Positions 45,146 through 53,279 of a DNA stretch of 64,000 bases are shown piece after piece. Below the pieces are notes generated by a model. That model worked only from the letters and a program-made list of their open reading frames with translations, made no database searches and had not been told where the DNA came from. Within the stretch, counting starts at the first letter, position 1. Each line of letters opens with the position of its first letter. Made by a program: the position numbers and the translations under genes. Origin of the DNA: an uncultured Rhodospirillales bacterium (GTDB lineage: Bacteria > Pseudomonadota > Alphaproteobacteria > Acetobacterales > Acetobacteraceae); contig CAILMF010000036.1 in assembly GCA_903835235.1 (NCBI GenBank), forward strand, positions 62,001 to 126,000, given 5' to 3'.

Positions 45146-46342
45146 ATGACCCCCTGCGACACCCTGCTGACCAACGCCCGCCTGGCCGATGGCCGCACCG
45201 GCATGGCGCTGGCGCTCAGCGCCGGCCGCATCGCCGCCATCCTGCCCGCCGGGGCCGCGCTGCCGCCGGCCGCCGCGACGCACGACCTCCACGGCGACCT
45301 GGTGCTGCCGGCGCTGGCGGACGGCCATATGCACCTGGACAAGACGCTGTTCGGCCTGCCCTGGATCGGCCACCAGGCCGAACCCTTCCGGATGAGCCGG
45401 ATCGAGACCGACCAGCGCCTGCTGCCCAGCCTGCCGCTTAACACCGAGGCCCGCGCCGGCGAGCTGATCCGCCGCTGCGTCGCCCATGGTACCGGGCATA
45501 TCCGCACCCATGTGGACATCACGCCCACCTTCGGCCTGAAGGCGCTGGAAGGCGTGCTGGCCGCCCGCGCCGCCCACGCCCACATGGCGACGGTGCAGAC
45601 GGTGGCCTTCCCGCAGGCCGGCGTCATGCGCGCCCAGGGCATGGTGGCGCTGATGGAGGACGCCATCCGCTGCGGCGCCGACCTGGTCGGCGGCATCGAC
45701 CCGGCCGAGGTGGACCGCGACCCCCGCGGGCAACTGGACGCGATCTTCGGCATCGCGGAACGCCAGGGCGTCGGCATCGACATCCACCTGCATGAACCTG
45801 GCGAGCTCGGCCTGTTCAGCCTGCAGGAGATCTGCGCCCGCACCCGCGCCCACGCCATGCAGGGCAAGGTCACCATCAGCCACGGCTTCTGCCTGGGCGG
45901 CATCCCCGAGAGCAAGCAGCAGGCCGCCGCCGCCCTGATGGCCGAGGCCGGCGTGGCGCTGGTTTCCCACGGCGCCGGCGGCGCCACCTTGCCGCCGCTG
46001 TTCCTGCTGGCCGAGGCCGGGGTGCGGGTGTTCTGCGGCAATGACGACATTCGCGATACTTGGAGCCCCTACGGCACCGGGGACATGCTGGAGCGCGCCA
46101 GCGTGATCGGCTGGCGGGTGGATGTGCGGCACGACAACCTGCTGGACCAGCTCTACGGGATGTGCAGCGGCGTCGGCGCCGCGGCGCTGGGCGTGGCCGA
46201 ACACGGCGTGGCCGCGGGCCTGCCAGCCAACTTCTACACCCTGCCGGCCGAGAACATCGCCGAGGCGATCGGCCAGCACCCGCCCCGCCACCTGGTGTTC
46301 CACGCCGGCCGCCTGGTAGCGAAGGACGGCGCCATCGTCTGA
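45146..46342 (+). CDS. Cytosine deaminase-like amidohydrolase
   Basis: A 398-residue metal-dependent hydrolase. Metal ligands are the HxH of DGHMHLDKT, the His of DIHLHEPGE, and the Asp of CGNDDIRDTWSPYG. HGTGHIRTHVDITPTFGLKALEG and SHGFCLG are typical of the cytosine deaminase/isoguanine deaminase branch. An N-terminal beta sandwich (TLLTNARLADGRTGMALALSAGRIAAI) and its C-terminal return (FHAGRLVAKDGAIV) frame the barrel. The true substrate may be any cyclic N-heterocycle or amide. It follows a Bug gene. Confidence 0.91.
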   Translation: MTPCDTLLTNARLADGRTGMALALSAGRIAAILPAGAALPPAAATHDLHGDLVLPALADGHMHLDKTLFGLPWIGHQAEPFRMSRIETDQRLLPSLPLNTEARAGELIRRCVAHGTGHIRTHVDITPTFGLKALEGVLAARAAHAHMATVQTVAFPQAGVMRAQGMVALMEDAIRCGADLVGGIDPAEVDRDPRGQLDAIFGIAERQGVGIDIHLHEPGELGLFSLQEICARTRAHAMQGKVTISHGFCLGGIPESKQQAAAALMAEAGVALVSHGAGGATLPPLFLLAEAGVRVFCGNDDIRDTWSPYGTGDMLERASVIGWRVDVRHDNLLDQLYGMCSGVGAAALGVAEHGVAAGLPANFYTLPAENIAEAIGQHPPRHLVFHAGRLVAKDGAIV

Positions 46343-46490
46343 GGCGGGCTGGCCGGCGCCGCGCCGGGTCTGGCGGGCCGGCGCCGCGCCTGGGCTCGCC
46401 GGCCTGCGCGGCGCCACGGCGCACGGCCGCGTGGCGGGGGCGGCGGGTCGCGCTGCGCTGCGCATTCGTGCATGGCACATTCGTCACCCC

Positions 46491-46530
46491 CCACCGTCAT
46501 CACCGGGCTTGTCCCGGTGATCCCCGCTTC
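46491..46530. repeat. REP-like intergenic element, copy 2 (partial)
   Basis: CCACCGTCAT followed by CACCGGG (46501-46507)/CCCGGTG (46513-46519) repeats the first hairpin and flank of the element at 3111. The second hairpin is missing; a degraded CCAGAGCCAGCG follows. The rest of the 266-bp gap (46343-46608) is GC-rich with a repeated GGCCGGCGCCGCGCC and no gene that I can see. Confidence 0.55.
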
Positions 46531-46608
46531 GCCGCCCAGAGCCAGCGTTCCGCTGGTTTGACTCCCGCGCCCCCGCCGCGATGATGCGCGACGACTCAGG
46601 GGGAAGCG

Positions 46609-47430
46609 ATGCAGGACTGGATTGGCCGCAGCGAAACGGTCGAGGACGAGGCCAGCCTGGCCCTGGCGCGGCGCCTGGCGGCGCTGCTGGACCAGGACCC
46701 GGCAGCGCTGAAGCGCGGCGACCCGCTGCCCGCCGGCTGGCACGCCCTGCTGTTCTGGCCGCTGGCCCGGCAATCCGCGTTGGGGCCGGATGGCCACCCG
46801 GAGAAGGGCGACTTCCTGCCGCCCATCGCCCTGCCGCGCCGCATGTTCGCGGGGCGCCGCACCTTCTTCCACGCGCCCATCGCCATTGGCGCGGACCTTT
46901 CGCGCGTCAGCACCATCACCGCCATCACGCCGAAGCAGGGCCGCAGCGGCGCCATGGTCTTCGTCACCATCCGGCACAGCATCGCCGATGGCGCCGTTAT
47001 CGAGGAACAGGACCTGGTCTACCGCGAGGCCGCCGACCTCAGCGCGCCGCCACCCGCGCCACCGCCCCCGCTGGTGCTGCCGGAGGGCGCGTACACGGAG
47101 CGCTTCCTGCCCACGACCACGCTGCTGTTCCGCTATTCCGCCGTGACCTACAACGGCCACCGCATCCACTACGACGCCGACTATGCCCGCGCCGAGGAAG
47201 GCTACCCCGCCCTGGTCGTCAATGGCGGCGTCAGCACCATCATGCTGACAGAACTGGCCAAGCGCAGGCTGCCCGGGCCAATCAAGTCTATCGCCTCCCG
47301 CGCCGGTCGGGCGCTGTATGTCGGCCGCGAAGCCACGCTGGCCTGTCACGCGCCCAGCCCCAACACCCTGAACCTCTGGGCGCTGGACGACAGCGGCTGC
47401 GTTGCCTTTGAAGCCACGGCGGAGTGCTGA
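46609..47430 (+). CDS. MaoC/FAS1-type dehydratase (mesaconyl-C4-CoA hydratase-like)
   Basis: A 273-residue double-hotdog protein like mesaconyl-C4-CoA/itaconyl-CoA hydratases and HTD2. The N-terminal hotdog has LPPIALPRRMFAGRRTFFHAPI. The C-terminal hotdog carries TTLLFRYSAVTYNGHRIHYDADYARAEEGYPALVVNG, where NGHRIHYD holds the hydratase-type Asn/His/Asp set. It hydrates or dehydrates an acyl-CoA. The coupled CaiB-type CoA-transferase begins just after its stop. In known systems this pair plus a CitE-like lyase handles branched C5 dicarboxylates, but the lyase is absent here. Confidence 0.9.
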   Translation: MQDWIGRSETVEDEASLALARRLAALLDQDPAALKRGDPLPAGWHALLFWPLARQSALGPDGHPEKGDFLPPIALPRRMFAGRRTFFHAPIAIGADLSRVSTITAITPKQGRSGAMVFVTIRHSIADGAVIEEQDLVYREAADLSAPPPAPPPPLVLPEGAYTERFLPTTTLLFRYSAVTYNGHRIHYDADYARAEEGYPALVVNGGVSTIMLTELAKRRLPGPIKSIASRAGRALYVGREATLACHAPSPNTLNLWALDDSGCVAFEATAEC

Positions 47431-47432
47431 CC

Positions 47433-48641
47433 ATGCGGACCGGACCCCTTCAGGGCGTGAAGGTGCTGGACCTCACCGCCGTCGTCGTCGGCCCCAGCTG
47501 CACGCTGACCCTGGCGGAACAGGGCGCCGAGGTGATCAAGCTGGAACAGCCCCCCGCCGGCGACCTGCTGCGCAAGCTGGGCGGACCGTCGCGCTCGCCC
47601 GACATGTCGCCGAAATTCGTCCACTTCAATCGCGGCAAGCAGTCCATCGCGGTCGATCTCAAGACCGAGGCCGGCAAGGCAGTGCTGGCCCGCCTGGCGG
47701 CGCAGGCCGACGTGCTGGTGACCAACATGCGCGGCAAGGCGCTGGCCAAGCTGGGCATCACCTGGGAAGCCCTGGCGCCGACTAACCCGCGCCTGGTGTT
47801 CTGCGTCATCGCCGGCTTCGGCAGCAAGGGCCGCTACCACGACAGCCCGGCCTACGACACCATCATCCAGGGCATGTCCGGCTTCGCCGACGCGCTGGGC
47901 CGCGTGACGGGCGGGGAGCCGCGCTTCGCCCCCTTCGTGCTGTGCGACCACATCACCGGCATCATCGCGTCCCAGGCCATCACGGCGGCGCTGTATGAAC
48001 GCGAGAAGACCGGCGCCGGCCAGGCGCTGGAAGTGCCGATGTACGAGAGCATGGCGCACTTCGTCCTGACCGAGCACATGTTCAAACGCACTTTTGACAG
48101 CGCAGGCCCCACCGGCGACCCTCGGGTGATGAACCCGGACGCCAAGCCGATCCCGACCGCGGATGGCTACATCAGCGTGTCCGCGAATACCGACGCGCAG
48201 GCCTTCGCCTTCTTCAACGCCATCGGCCGGCCGGAGCTGCGCGACGACCCGCGCTTCAACAGCGTGCTCGCCCGCTTCCGCAACGTGGATGCCTACTTCG
48301 CCCTGCGCGCCGAAGCCCTGCGCGCGAAGACCACCGCCGAATGGGTGGTGATCTTCCGCGACGCCGACCTGCCCGCCGCCGCCTTCAACACCATCGACGG
48401 CCTGCTGGACGACCCGCATCTGTGGGAAGCCGGCTTCCTCAGGCGGGAGGAGCACCCGACCGAAGGCCCGATGATCGGCCTCTCCCGCCCCGTCACCTTC
48501 GGCACCGCGGCGCGCGACAACCTGCCGCTGGCCCCGCGCATGGGCGCCGATGCCCGCGCCGTGCTGGCCGGCGCCGGCTACACCCCGGACGAGATCGAGG
48601 CGCTGCTGGGCGCCGGAGCCGTGCTGCCGCCACCGGCCTGA
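47433..48641 (+). CDS. CaiB/BaiF family CoA-transferase (2 of 2)
   Basis: A 402-residue class III CoA-transferase with catalytic D142 (SPAYDTIIQGMSG) and the family opening GVKVLDLTAVVVGPSCTLTLAEQGAEVIKLEQP. The ATG at 47433 lies 2 bp past the hydratase stop with GGCGGAG upstream; a GTG at 47424 is in frame but less likely. It presumably activates a dicarboxylate as its CoA ester for the hydratase. It shares only family-level similarity with the CoA-transferase at 30094, so the two serve different substrates. Confidence 0.94.
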   Translation: MRTGPLQGVKVLDLTAVVVGPSCTLTLAEQGAEVIKLEQPPAGDLLRKLGGPSRSPDMSPKFVHFNRGKQSIAVDLKTEAGKAVLARLAAQADVLVTNMRGKALAKLGITWEALAPTNPRLVFCVIAGFGSKGRYHDSPAYDTIIQGMSGFADALGRVTGGEPRFAPFVLCDHITGIIASQAITAALYEREKTGAGQALEVPMYESMAHFVLTEHMFKRTFDSAGPTGDPRVMNPDAKPIPTADGYISVSANTDAQAFAFFNAIGRPELRDDPRFNSVLARFRNVDAYFALRAEALRAKTTAEWVVIFRDADLPAAAFNTIDGLLDDPHLWEAGFLRREEHPTEGPMIGLSRPVTFGTAARDNLPLAPRMGADARAVLAGAGYTPDEIEALLGAGAVLPPPA

Positions 48642-48715
48642 ACCGTCACCGACCCGGGCTGGATCAGGCCGCCGAAGCCGCCTAGCTTCACGCCCACGTG
48701 AGGGACGGGTCGGCC

Positions 48716-49843
48716 ATGAGCATGTTCGGTTGGTTGAAGGGCAAGGCGGCGACGCCAGGCGAGGCGAAGCCCGCGGCAACGACGCCGGCTGCGCCGGCCG
48801 CTGCCCCGCCGGAAGCGCCCCCGCAGGAAGCGCCTTCACCGGCCGCGCCCCCGCCGGAGACCTCGGGCGCCAACCCGGTTGACGCCGCCGGCACCAGCCT
48901 GGCGCCTGCCGAGACAGCAGCTGCGAACCCGGCGCCCGGCGCCGCGGCCACCGCAGCCCTGGATGCCGAACCGCCAGAGGCCGCCGCAGCCGCACCGGTC
49001 GAGGCCTCGCTGCCGGCCGAAGCATCGCCACCCACCGACGTGGTGCCCGAGGCTGAGCCCAGCCCGGAGCCGGCGGCCCCGCCAGCGGAGGCCGAGCCGG
49101 CCACCGCCGCCGACCCGGTGCCGGTTGCGGAAGCCGAGCCAGCGCCTGACGCCGTGGCCGAAGCCGAGCCGCCGCCCGAAACCCCGGTTGTGGAAACTCC
49201 GCCCGCCGCGGCCGAGCCGGCATTCTCGCTGCTTGCCGCCGTGGACCAGGTGATGGCCGAGCCGTCCAGCTGGCCGGAAGACCCCATCCCCGAACCCCCG
49301 CGCCCCAACGACACCCTGGAGGCCAGGCTGACCCTGGTCCGGCCCGGCCAGCCCGCCCTGGAACTGCCGGTCTCGGCCGAGCTGCTGGGCAGCATCATCG
49401 ACAACCTGCCGGACCACCAGGCCTATGAGGAGCTCTACGACCTGGCCGCCGAGCATCCCTCGGCCCAGGTCCGCCTGGCCGTGGCGCGCAAGGACCGACT
49501 GGGCGAGGAAGCCGTCCGCCGCCTGTCCGAGGCCCGGGAGTTCTACGTGCTGGAGCGGCTGCTGGCCTCCGACCAGTTCCGCGCCCAGGTCAGCCAGGAG
49601 CGGCTGATCGCCATTCTGGACCTGCACCCGGAACTGGCCCGCGACGTGGCCGGCAGCTATGCCAGCTTCCTGAACTGTGCCGCGGGGGCGCTGCTGGCCT
49701 ATCTCGGCGGCCACCGCGACCCCGGCGTGCGCCTGGCGCTGGTGGAGAACTACAGCGCCAACGCCGCGCTGCTGCGCCGCTTCTCGGCCGACCCAGACCC
49801 GGGTGTGCGCGCGGCAGCCAAGCGGCGGCTCTCGGAAGTCTGA
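48716..49843 (+). CDS. Ala/Pro/Glu-rich protein with C-terminal HEAT-like repeats
   Basis: About 375 residues. Residues 1-175 are low-complexity Ala/Pro/Glu (PPEAPPQEAPSPAAPPPE, VPEAEPSPEPAAPPAEAEP) after a short MSMFGWLKGKAA start. Residues about 205-375 form an alpha-helical repeat domain, with units like QVRLAVARKDRLGEEAVRRLSE, GVRLALVENYSANAALLRRFSADPDPGVRAAAKRRL, similar to HEAT/leucine-rich-variant repeats. No signal peptide or membrane helix is visible. Probably a cytosolic scaffold; no function can be assigned. ATG 48716 is preferred, with GAGGGACGGG upstream; GTG 48698 and ATG 48722 are alternatives. Convergent with the cytochrome c gene. Confidence 0.82.
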   Translation: MSMFGWLKGKAATPGEAKPAATTPAAPAAAPPEAPPQEAPSPAAPPPETSGANPVDAAGTSLAPAETAAANPAPGAAATAALDAEPPEAAAAAPVEASLPAEASPPTDVVPEAEPSPEPAAPPAEAEPATAADPVPVAEAEPAPDAVAEAEPPPETPVVETPPAAAEPAFSLLAAVDQVMAEPSSWPEDPIPEPPRPNDTLEARLTLVRPGQPALELPVSAELLGSIIDNLPDHQAYEELYDLAAEHPSAQVRLAVARKDRLGEEAVRRLSEAREFYVLERLLASDQFRAQVSQERLIAILDLHPELARDVAGSYASFLNCAAGALLAYLGGHRDPGVRLALVENYSANAALLRRFSADPDPGVRAAAKRRLSEV

Positions 49844-49898
49844 GGCCCGGCCAGGCCCGGCGACCGGGTGGGCGCTGGGCTGGCCAGCGCCCCCAGGC

Positions 49899-50276
49899 TC
49901 AGCCCTGGGTCTTGAGGTAGGCCACCAGGTCGTCCAGCTGCTGCTGGTTGCGCAGGCCGGCATAGGGCATGTTGCCGGTCGGCAGCACCGACTTCGGGTT
50001 GGCGATGTAGGCGCGCAGGTTTTCTTCGCCCCAGGCCGTGCGCTTCTCGGCTTCGGCGCGGATATTGGCCGAGTAGCGGAAGCCTTCCACCGCGCCCATG
50101 GTGCGGCCGACAATGCCGTGCAGGTTGGGGCCGACGCCGTTGCGGCCGCCCTGTTCCACCGTGTGGCAGGCGCCGCACTGGGTCCGGAACACGCGCTGGC
50201 CGGGAGGGGCATCCTGCGCCAGGGCCGGCAGGGCGGAGCCGGCGAGCAGCAGGGCGGCGGTGAGCGCAAGGCGCAT
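49899..50276 (-). CDS. Class I c-type cytochrome (c2/c550-like)
   Basis: A 125-residue periplasmic haem protein. Signal peptide RLALTAALLLAGSALPALA with cleavage near residue 20. Haem is attached at C34/C37 with axial H38 (CGACHTV), and the sixth ligand is probably M103 (TGNMPYAG). The core VGPNLHGIVGRTMGAVEGFRYSANI and the C-terminal LDDLVAYLKTQ helix are typical of mitochondrial/bacterial c2-type electron carriers. ATG at 50276. The upstream frame runs through a 23-bp tandem repeat but is not coding. Confidence 0.94.
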   Translation of the reverse strand: MRLALTAALLLAGSALPALAQDAPPGQRVFRTQCGACHTVEQGGRNGVGPNLHGIVGRTMGAVEGFRYSANIRAEAEKRTAWGEENLRAYIANPKSVLPTGNMPYAGLRNQQQLDDLVAYLKTQG

Positions 50277-50394
50277 GCGGTGGATTCCTCGTGCAGGGCT
50301 GCCGCGCCAACGCGCGGGGTGGCCGCTATATGCCCCCGCTGCGCCGGCTGGCAAGGCTTGGCGGCGCGCCTCATCGCCCATGCCGGAGCGGGTA

Positions 50395-50509
50395 TCGCGC
50401 CCACGCCGGGCCTGGCGATGCGCCCATGCCGGGCCTGGCGATGCGCCCATGCCGGGACCGGCGATGCGCCCATGCCGGGCCCGGCGATGAGCCCATGCCG
50501 GGCCCGGCA
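50395..50509. repeat. 23-bp tandem repeat, five copies
   Basis: The unit ATGCGCCCATGCCGGGCCTG+GCG is repeated at about 50395 (degenerate), 50418, 50441, 50464 and 50487, with a sixth start at 50510. Copies differ by one to three bases. The array fills the spacer between the divergent cytochrome c and TrmO genes, so copy number could affect either promoter. It is open in several frames, but no protein is supported. Confidence 0.9.
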
Positions 50510-50553
50510 ATGCACCCTTGTCGCGGCTCAGGCATGAGCGGCAAACTGGCGGC

Positions 50554-51015
50554 ATGCCTGAGCCCGCCTTCGCCCCGATCGGCCACCTGGAAACCCCCTG
50601 GCCGACGCCGGCGGCATGCCCGCGCAACGGCCGCCAGCCCGTCCCGCTGCCGGAATGCCGCGCCGTGGTGGACCAGGCCTGGCGGGACGGCCTGGCCGGG
50701 CTGGAGGGGTTCAGCCACCTGATCCTGCTGTACTGGCTCAACCAGGCGCCGCCGCCGCAGCTGCAGTTCACCCCGCCCTTCGACAACCAGCCTCGCGGGG
50801 TCTTCGCCACCCGGGCGCCGTTCCGGCCCAACCCTATCGGGCTCAGCGTCGTGCGCTTCCTCGGCTTCGCCGCCCCGGGGGTGCTGCGGGTGCACAACCT
50901 GGATTGCGTGGACGGGACCCCGCTGCTGGACATCAAGCCCTACCTGGCCAGCACGGATGCCGAGCCGGAGGCGACCATGGGCTGGCTGGCGCCGCATCGC
51001 ACGGCGCGGGCCTAG
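50554..51015 (+). CDS. TrmO-like tRNA (t6A37) methyltransferase (TsaA family)
   Basis: A 153-residue protein of the TsaA/TrmO family, which methylates N6-threonylcarbamoyladenosine at position 37 of certain tRNAs with S-adenosylmethionine. Motifs are FAPIGHLETPW, LEGFSHLILLYWLN, and GVFATRAPFRPNPIGLSVVRFLG, the family's conserved substrate/SAM region. DGTPLLDIKPYL closes the beta-barrel. The ATG at 50554 matches the family start. It lies just right of the 23-bp repeat array. At 153 residues it is the short, single-domain form. Confidence 0.93.
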   Translation: MPEPAFAPIGHLETPWPTPAACPRNGRQPVPLPECRAVVDQAWRDGLAGLEGFSHLILLYWLNQAPPPQLQFTPPFDNQPRGVFATRAPFRPNPIGLSVVRFLGFAAPGVLRVHNLDCVDGTPLLDIKPYLASTDAEPEATMGWLAPHRTARA

Positions 51016-51205
51016 CGCACACTGCGACCACCCGGACGCAGCTCGTGCTCTGGAAGTCATTGAATCCAGAACAAAAAATGCGTTCAGATGATTCCATCCG
51101 AACCCGCATTGCTCTCGCGGCGCAGAACCGCTGGTTTCGGACAAATACCCCCCGGCGTCCGGCCCGCCACCTTTTGCAAGGCGCGGGCCGGGGCCGGGGC
51201 GGGGC

Positions 51206-51880
51206 TCACAGCCCCTCGAAGCCCTTGGCCTTCAGGCTCTCGGTCACCCAGCGGCGGTCGTAGCTGTGCGCCTTGATCTGCTGCACGGCGACGATCTCCT
51301 TGGCGTGATGCGCCTCGGCGGCGGCCAGCACGGTCTCGATCTCCTCGTACGGGATCACCACCACGCCATCCTCGTCCGCCATGATCAGGTCGCCCGGCAT
51401 GACCACCTGGCCGCCGCAGGAGCAGGGGGTGCCGATTTCGCCCGGGCCGTCCTTGTAGGGGCCGGAAGGCGTCACGCCGCAGGCCCAGATGCCGATATCC
51501 ATGCCGCCCAGCTCCGCCTTGTCGCGGATGGCGCCGTCGATGATGACGGCCTGGATGCCGCGTTCGGCGGCATGGCCCATCATCAGCTCCCCGGTCATGG
51601 CGATGGCCAGCTCTCCGCCGCCATCGGCGACGATGACGTCACCCGGTTCGGCCACGTCGATGGCGTGGTGCAGCATCAGGTTGTCGCCGCTGCGGCTGCG
51701 CACGGTGAAGGCCGGGCCGGCGATGATGCGCTTGCCGCCATAGGGGGTGAAGCCGCCGCGCATGGTCTGCATGCGGTTCATCACGTCGCCGATATTGGCG
51801 GCGGGCAGCTTGGCGGCGCGGGCGCATTGCGCCGGCGTGGCGCGGCGGGTGACGGGGCGGATGCGGAAGCCGATGGTCAT
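51206..51880 (-). CDS. RraA/HMG-aldolase-family protein
   Basis: A 224-residue RraA-like protein. Its relatives are 4-hydroxy-4-methyl-2-oxoglutarate aldolases, oxaloacetate decarboxylases and the RNase E inhibitor RraA. VRSRSGDNLMLHHAIDVAEPGDVIVADGGGE and AVIIDGAIRDKAEL contain the conserved G-x-x-x-D and Arg-Asp that bind the keto-acid and Mg in catalytic members. This favours an aldolase/decarboxylase over the RNase regulator. GGAGGA is about 8 bases before the ATG at 51880. A 261-bp gap with hairpins separates it from an upstream Bug gene on the same strand. Confidence 0.9.
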   Translation of the reverse strand: MTIGFRIRPVTRRATPAQCARAAKLPAANIGDVMNRMQTMRGGFTPYGGKRIIAGPAFTVRSRSGDNLMLHHAIDVAEPGDVIVADGGGELAIAMTGELMMGHAAERGIQAVIIDGAIRDKAELGGMDIGIWACGVTPSGPYKDGPGEIGTPCSCGGQVVMPGDLIMADEDGVVVIPYEEIETVLAAAEAHHAKEIVAVQQIKAHSYDRRWVTESLKAKGFEGL

Positions 51881-51940
51881 GGGAATTTTCCTCCGGAAAG
51901 CTCGGGCCGGTTCGCTTCGGACAAATAGCCGGGGACGCGT

Positions 51941-51991
51941 TCGAGGGGCCTTGCCCCTCGAGCACCCCACCAAGGGGCAAGCGCCCCTTGG
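51941..51991. repeat. Twin hairpins in the RraA leader region
   Basis: TCGAGGGGC/GCCCCTCGA (51941-51961, loop CTT) and CCAAGGGGC/GCCCCTTGG (51970-51991, loop AAGC) stand side by side. They are flanked by TTCGGACAAAT at 51916 and 52021, and a third copy of that 11-mer lies at 51136. It may be a palindromic mobile element or terminator of the Bug gene. Bases 51881-52141 hold no gene that I can see. Confidence 0.5.
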
Positions 51992-52141
51992 AACCGGCGT
52001 GAGTTACACAAGCGGCGCGTTTCGGACAAATCACCGGCCGCAGGGGGCGTGGGGAGGGTTGGGGTGGAGGAGGGAGCGGCGACCATGGAGTGGAACATAT
52101 AGAGAACTAATGTCCAACGCAAGCCGCCGGCGTTGGGCCAG

Positions 52142-53122
52142 CTACTCCGCCCGCGCCCCGCTGGCCTGCACCACCTTGCCCCACTTGTCGCGCTCGGCGG
52201 CCACGAAGCGGGCGAAGCCGGCGGCATCCAGCGTCGAGGAGGTTGCCCCGGCCTCGACGAAGCGCGCCTGCACGCCAGGCAGTGCCAGCGCCGCCTTCAC
52301 CTGCTGGTTGATGCGCTCCACCAGCGCGGCCGGCGTGCCGCCCGGCGCCGCCAGGCCGAACCAGGCCTCGGCGTCGAAGCCGGCCAAAGCGGGGCCGCCG
52401 GCCTCCGCCACCGTCGGCAACTCCGGCAACACCGGTGCGCGGTGGGCACCGGCGATGGCCAGGGCGCGCACCCGGCCCTCGCGGATCTGGCCGATGCTGC
52501 CGGGCATGTTGTCGAACATCAGCGCCAGCGTGCCGTTGATGAGGTCCGTCATCGCCGGCGCGGCGCCGCGATAGGGGATGTGGGTGATGTTGATGCCCGC
52601 CATGGCCTTCAGCAGCTCTCCGGCCAGGTGGTTGGTGCTGGCATTGCCGCTGCTGCCGAAGCTGAGCTGGCCCGGGCGCGCGCGGGCCAACGCGATCAAC
52701 TCCGCAACCGAATGCGCAGGCAGGCCGTTGCTCACCATCAGCACGATCGGCACGGTGGCCACCAGCGCCACCGGCACCAGGTCGCGCGCGGGGTCGTAGG
52801 GCATGCTGCGGTAGACCTGGTCGTTGATGGCCAGCGGGCCGGGCGCGGTCAGCAGCAGGGTGGTGCCATCCGGCGCTGCCTTGGCCACCAGGTCCGCGCC
52901 GATATTGCCGCCGGCGCCGGCGCGGTTCTCGATGACGAAGGGCTGGCCCAGGCGCTCACGCAGGGCTTCCGCCAAAATGCGCGCCAGAATGTCGTTGGAG
53001 CCGCCGGGCGGGTAGGGCACCACGATCCGCACCGGGCGGTCCGGCCAGGGGGTGGCCTGTTGCGCCAAGGCCGGGCTGGCGAGCGCGAGGGCGGGCAGGG
53101 CGAGCAGGGTACGGCGGTGCAT
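52142..53122 (-). CDS. Bug/TctC-type periplasmic solute-binding protein (6 of 8)
   Basis: A 326-residue TTT receptor. Signal peptide HRRTLLALPALALASPALA, then PVRIVVPYPPGGSNDILARILAEALRE, GQPFVIENRAGAGGNIGADLVA, APDGTTLLLT, IPYRGAAPAMTDL and LPTVAEAGG. GAGGAA is about 7 bases before the ATG at 53122. It diverges from a ThDP gene across 157 bp, so both may respond to one compound. RraA lies downstream on the same strand. Confidence 0.95.
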   Translation of the reverse strand: MHRRTLLALPALALASPALAQQATPWPDRPVRIVVPYPPGGSNDILARILAEALRERLGQPFVIENRAGAGGNIGADLVAKAAPDGTTLLLTAPGPLAINDQVYRSMPYDPARDLVPVALVATVPIVLMVSNGLPAHSVAELIALARARPGQLSFGSSGNASTNHLAGELLKAMAGINITHIPYRGAAPAMTDLINGTLALMFDNMPGSIGQIREGRVRALAIAGAHRAPVLPELPTVAEAGGPALAGFDAEAWFGLAAPGGTPAALVERINQQVKAALALPGVQARFVEAGATSSTLDAAGFARFVAAERDKWGKVVQASGARAE

Positions 53123-53279
53123 GGGCGGCTTCCTCAGGTGCCCAGGCGTTGGCGCCGGGCTTTGCGCCAATTACGCGCCGCCCAGCCCTGCTGCGCAACC
53201 ACGCTTGCAGCGCAAGCGGGCTTGCCGCGCAACCGGGGGCGCCGCACCATCCGCTCACCAGAATGGGAAGGAAGCGGCC

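Noticed and set aside
50395-50509. The 23-bp repeats as a CRISPR array
   Set aside because: The units are head-to-tail without spacers and no cas gene is present.
50277-50936. Reverse-strand frame upstream of cytochrome c reading a GPAWAHRRARHGRIA-type repeat
   Set aside because: It only translates the 23-bp tandem repeat and the antisense of trmO; the cytochrome signal peptide starts at 50276.
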